Assembly: GCA_049999725.1 (NCBI GenBank)
Contig: JBNGIS010010365.1
Coordinates: 38,471-70,416 of the forward strand
Direction of reading: 5' to 3'
Length of the DNA: 31,946 nucleotides
Origin: Haplomitrium mnioides
Lineage: Eukaryota > Marchantiophyta > Haplomitriopsida > Calobryales
A program made the position numbers and the translations under genes. The notes beneath the pieces are model-generated. The model ran no database searches. It was not told the DNA's origin and saw nothing but the letters and a program-made list of their open reading frames with translations. Positions 30,726 through 31,946 of this stretch are shown here, one piece after another; within the stretch, counting starts at the first letter, position 1, and each line of letters begins with the position of its first letter.

Positions 30726-31678
30726 TATAATCAGATTTCTGTATACCAAGGGTTCTCCTCCCCTTCCTTCTCTATAGGGAATAGATTTTCATCGGGGAAG
30801 TTATCATCCATATCTTCTGTTGCAGCTGGACCTGGAATTCTGAACCGGAAGTCTGCATTCTAATGTGACTTCCTTGGCCTTACATCCACTTCAAAATCAA
30901 ACTTCTGGAGTAGCAACATCCACCTTGCTATCCTTCTCGACAAATCAGGTTTATTCACTAAATACTTCAGCGAATTGTGGTCCACATGAAACACAAATGG
31001 ATACCCCAATAAGTAATGTCTGAATTTTTTGACCAAAAATATCAGTCCCAACGCTTATCGTTCAGTTATTGAATAATTTTTTTTTGCTGCAGTCAATTTC
31101 TGACTTGCGTAATAAATAGGATGATCTTTCTTATCGTCATCCTTTTGACTCAGTACATTGCCTATTGCAAAGGCAGACACATCCACATAGACATGAAACT
31201 TCTTACCCCACATTGGAGGCTTCAATACAGGAGCTGTAACCAGTTTTTCTTTCAGCAAATCAAAAGCTCCCTGGGCCTCATCTCCCCATCAAAAAACAAC
31301 ATCCTTCTGTAACAAATCTGTAAGTGGAGCAACGATCCAAGAGTAATTCTCAATGAACCTCTTGTAATAGCCTGTGGCTCCCAAAAATTCTCGCACTTGC
31401 GTCACTGTAGCGGGTCTCACAACAGCCTTTATAATATTGACTTTGTCCACATCTACAGCAATACCCTCCTTTGACACTCTATGTCCTAGCAATAATCCTT
31501 CAGTCATTGCTATAAAGCTCTTTTCAGGGTGCAGCCCTAGTTGTCCCCATCTACATCTCTCGAATGTTTTTCTGAGATGATCAAGGTGATCCTCTTTTGA
31601 TCCATACACGCAGAAATCATCCAGAAATATCTCTACAAAATCTCTCAGATATGGTGTCAGCAGGGTGTAAAGGTACTT
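30726..31678 (-). pseudogene. Ty3/gypsy reverse transcriptase (C-terminal part) and RNase H
   Basis: Minus-strand reading from the right: YTLLTPYLRDFVEIFLDDFC (RT catalytic FLDD box, about 31610-31625), VYGSKEDHLDHLRKTFERCR, LLLGHRVSKEGIAVDVDKV and REFLGATGYYKRFIENYSWI. After one TGA (about 31287) come LKEKLVTAPVLKPP, KFHVYVDVSAFAIGNVLSQK (RNase H Asp), HPIYYASQKLTAAKKNYS, a stop where the family has Glu, LGLIFLVKKFRHYLLGYPFV and FHVDHNSLKYLVNKPDLS. Mostly one frame with isolated nonsense codons. The RT is cut at about 31679 by sequence that looks like another LTR, so the fingers and protease/gag are absent from the window. Confidence 0.94.
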
Positions 31679-31946
31679 TGTGTAATATTTTCAAAAAAAT
31701 TTTAAAAATTAAGTGAGAAGCCATGCAGGTTTGATGTTTTGGGAAAAAAAGGCTTCCAATGTACATAAAAAGTGGTTAAGATAGGCTTGGAGAGAAGGGG
31801 AGGATTGAGGTCACAAGTCATGGAAATAATATACTGGAATGCGGTGTTAAGTTGGATCAGGATAAGTTTACTTCAGAAGTCTGATGGAGAAATAAAAATA
31901 TAAAAAGTAATAAAACTAACCTAATTGTTGAAGGCCAAGCCAAGCC
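31679..31946 (+). mobile_element. Partial LTR of a related gypsy element, opposite orientation
   Basis: Starts TGTGTAATATTTTC directly after the RT text. Its plus strand resembles the minus strand of the LTR at 29444-29210: GGAGAAATAAAAATA against GGGAGAAAATAAAAATT, then AAAACTAACCTAATTG against AAAACTAATCTAATTG, and AAGGCCAAGCC against AAGGCCAGCC, in the same order. It runs off the window end. Probably an element of the same or a sister family inserted into the RT. Confidence 0.6.

Overview
This window looks like nuclear DNA from a land plant with a large, slowly purged genome. It is AT-rich, has no intact host gene that I can recognise, and is filled with decayed mobile elements: Ty1/copia and Ty3/gypsy pol fragments, nested LTRs, and an unusual two-gene unit. 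I cannot name the species. The degree of decay and the gene content would suit a gymnosperm, fern or other non-flowering plant, but that is inference.

Layout: 1-60 is a short CT-rich tandem repeat. 1650-2560 (+) is a heavily mutated Ty3/gypsy RT/RNase H relic. 2561-5735 is AT-rich with no recognisable gene and ends at a 100-base assembly gap. 6640-7414 holds degenerate repeats. 7606-10948 (-) is a pseudogene whose order of motifs matches the eukaryotic DUF7869-type (DDE-transposase-like) proteins. 11365-15103 (+), divergent from it across about 415 bases, is a pseudogene that reads as a ParB-like domain fused to a beta-class N4/N6-amino DNA methyltransferase. Its introns carry a self-complementary 24-bp minisatellite. 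15.9-23.4 kb is a minus-strand Ty1/copia element (gag, protease, integrase, RT, RNase H) whose RT is interrupted by 36- and 48-bp tandem repeats. 23.43-23.92 kb (+) is a gypsy RNase H scrap joined to a second, 5'-truncated copy of the methyltransferase gene (23.92-25.99 kb, +), with the same intron layout and minisatellite. 26.0-29.4 kb is probably a 3.4-kb LTR belonging to the minus-strand Ty3/gypsy pol at 29.5-31.68 kb. From 31,679 a related LTR begins in the opposite orientation, apparently inserted into the RT.

The most interesting content is the divergent pair, a DUF7869-like transposase-type gene and a ParB-methyltransferase gene, tied together by a shared palindromic GC-rich repeat. 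It may be the remains of an undescribed DNA transposon that carried its own DNA-modification enzyme with a phage-like domain architecture. Both genes are dead here (nonsense codons, frameshifts, lost motif residues), so this is a fossil. The unit's ends were not found, and that it is one element is inference.
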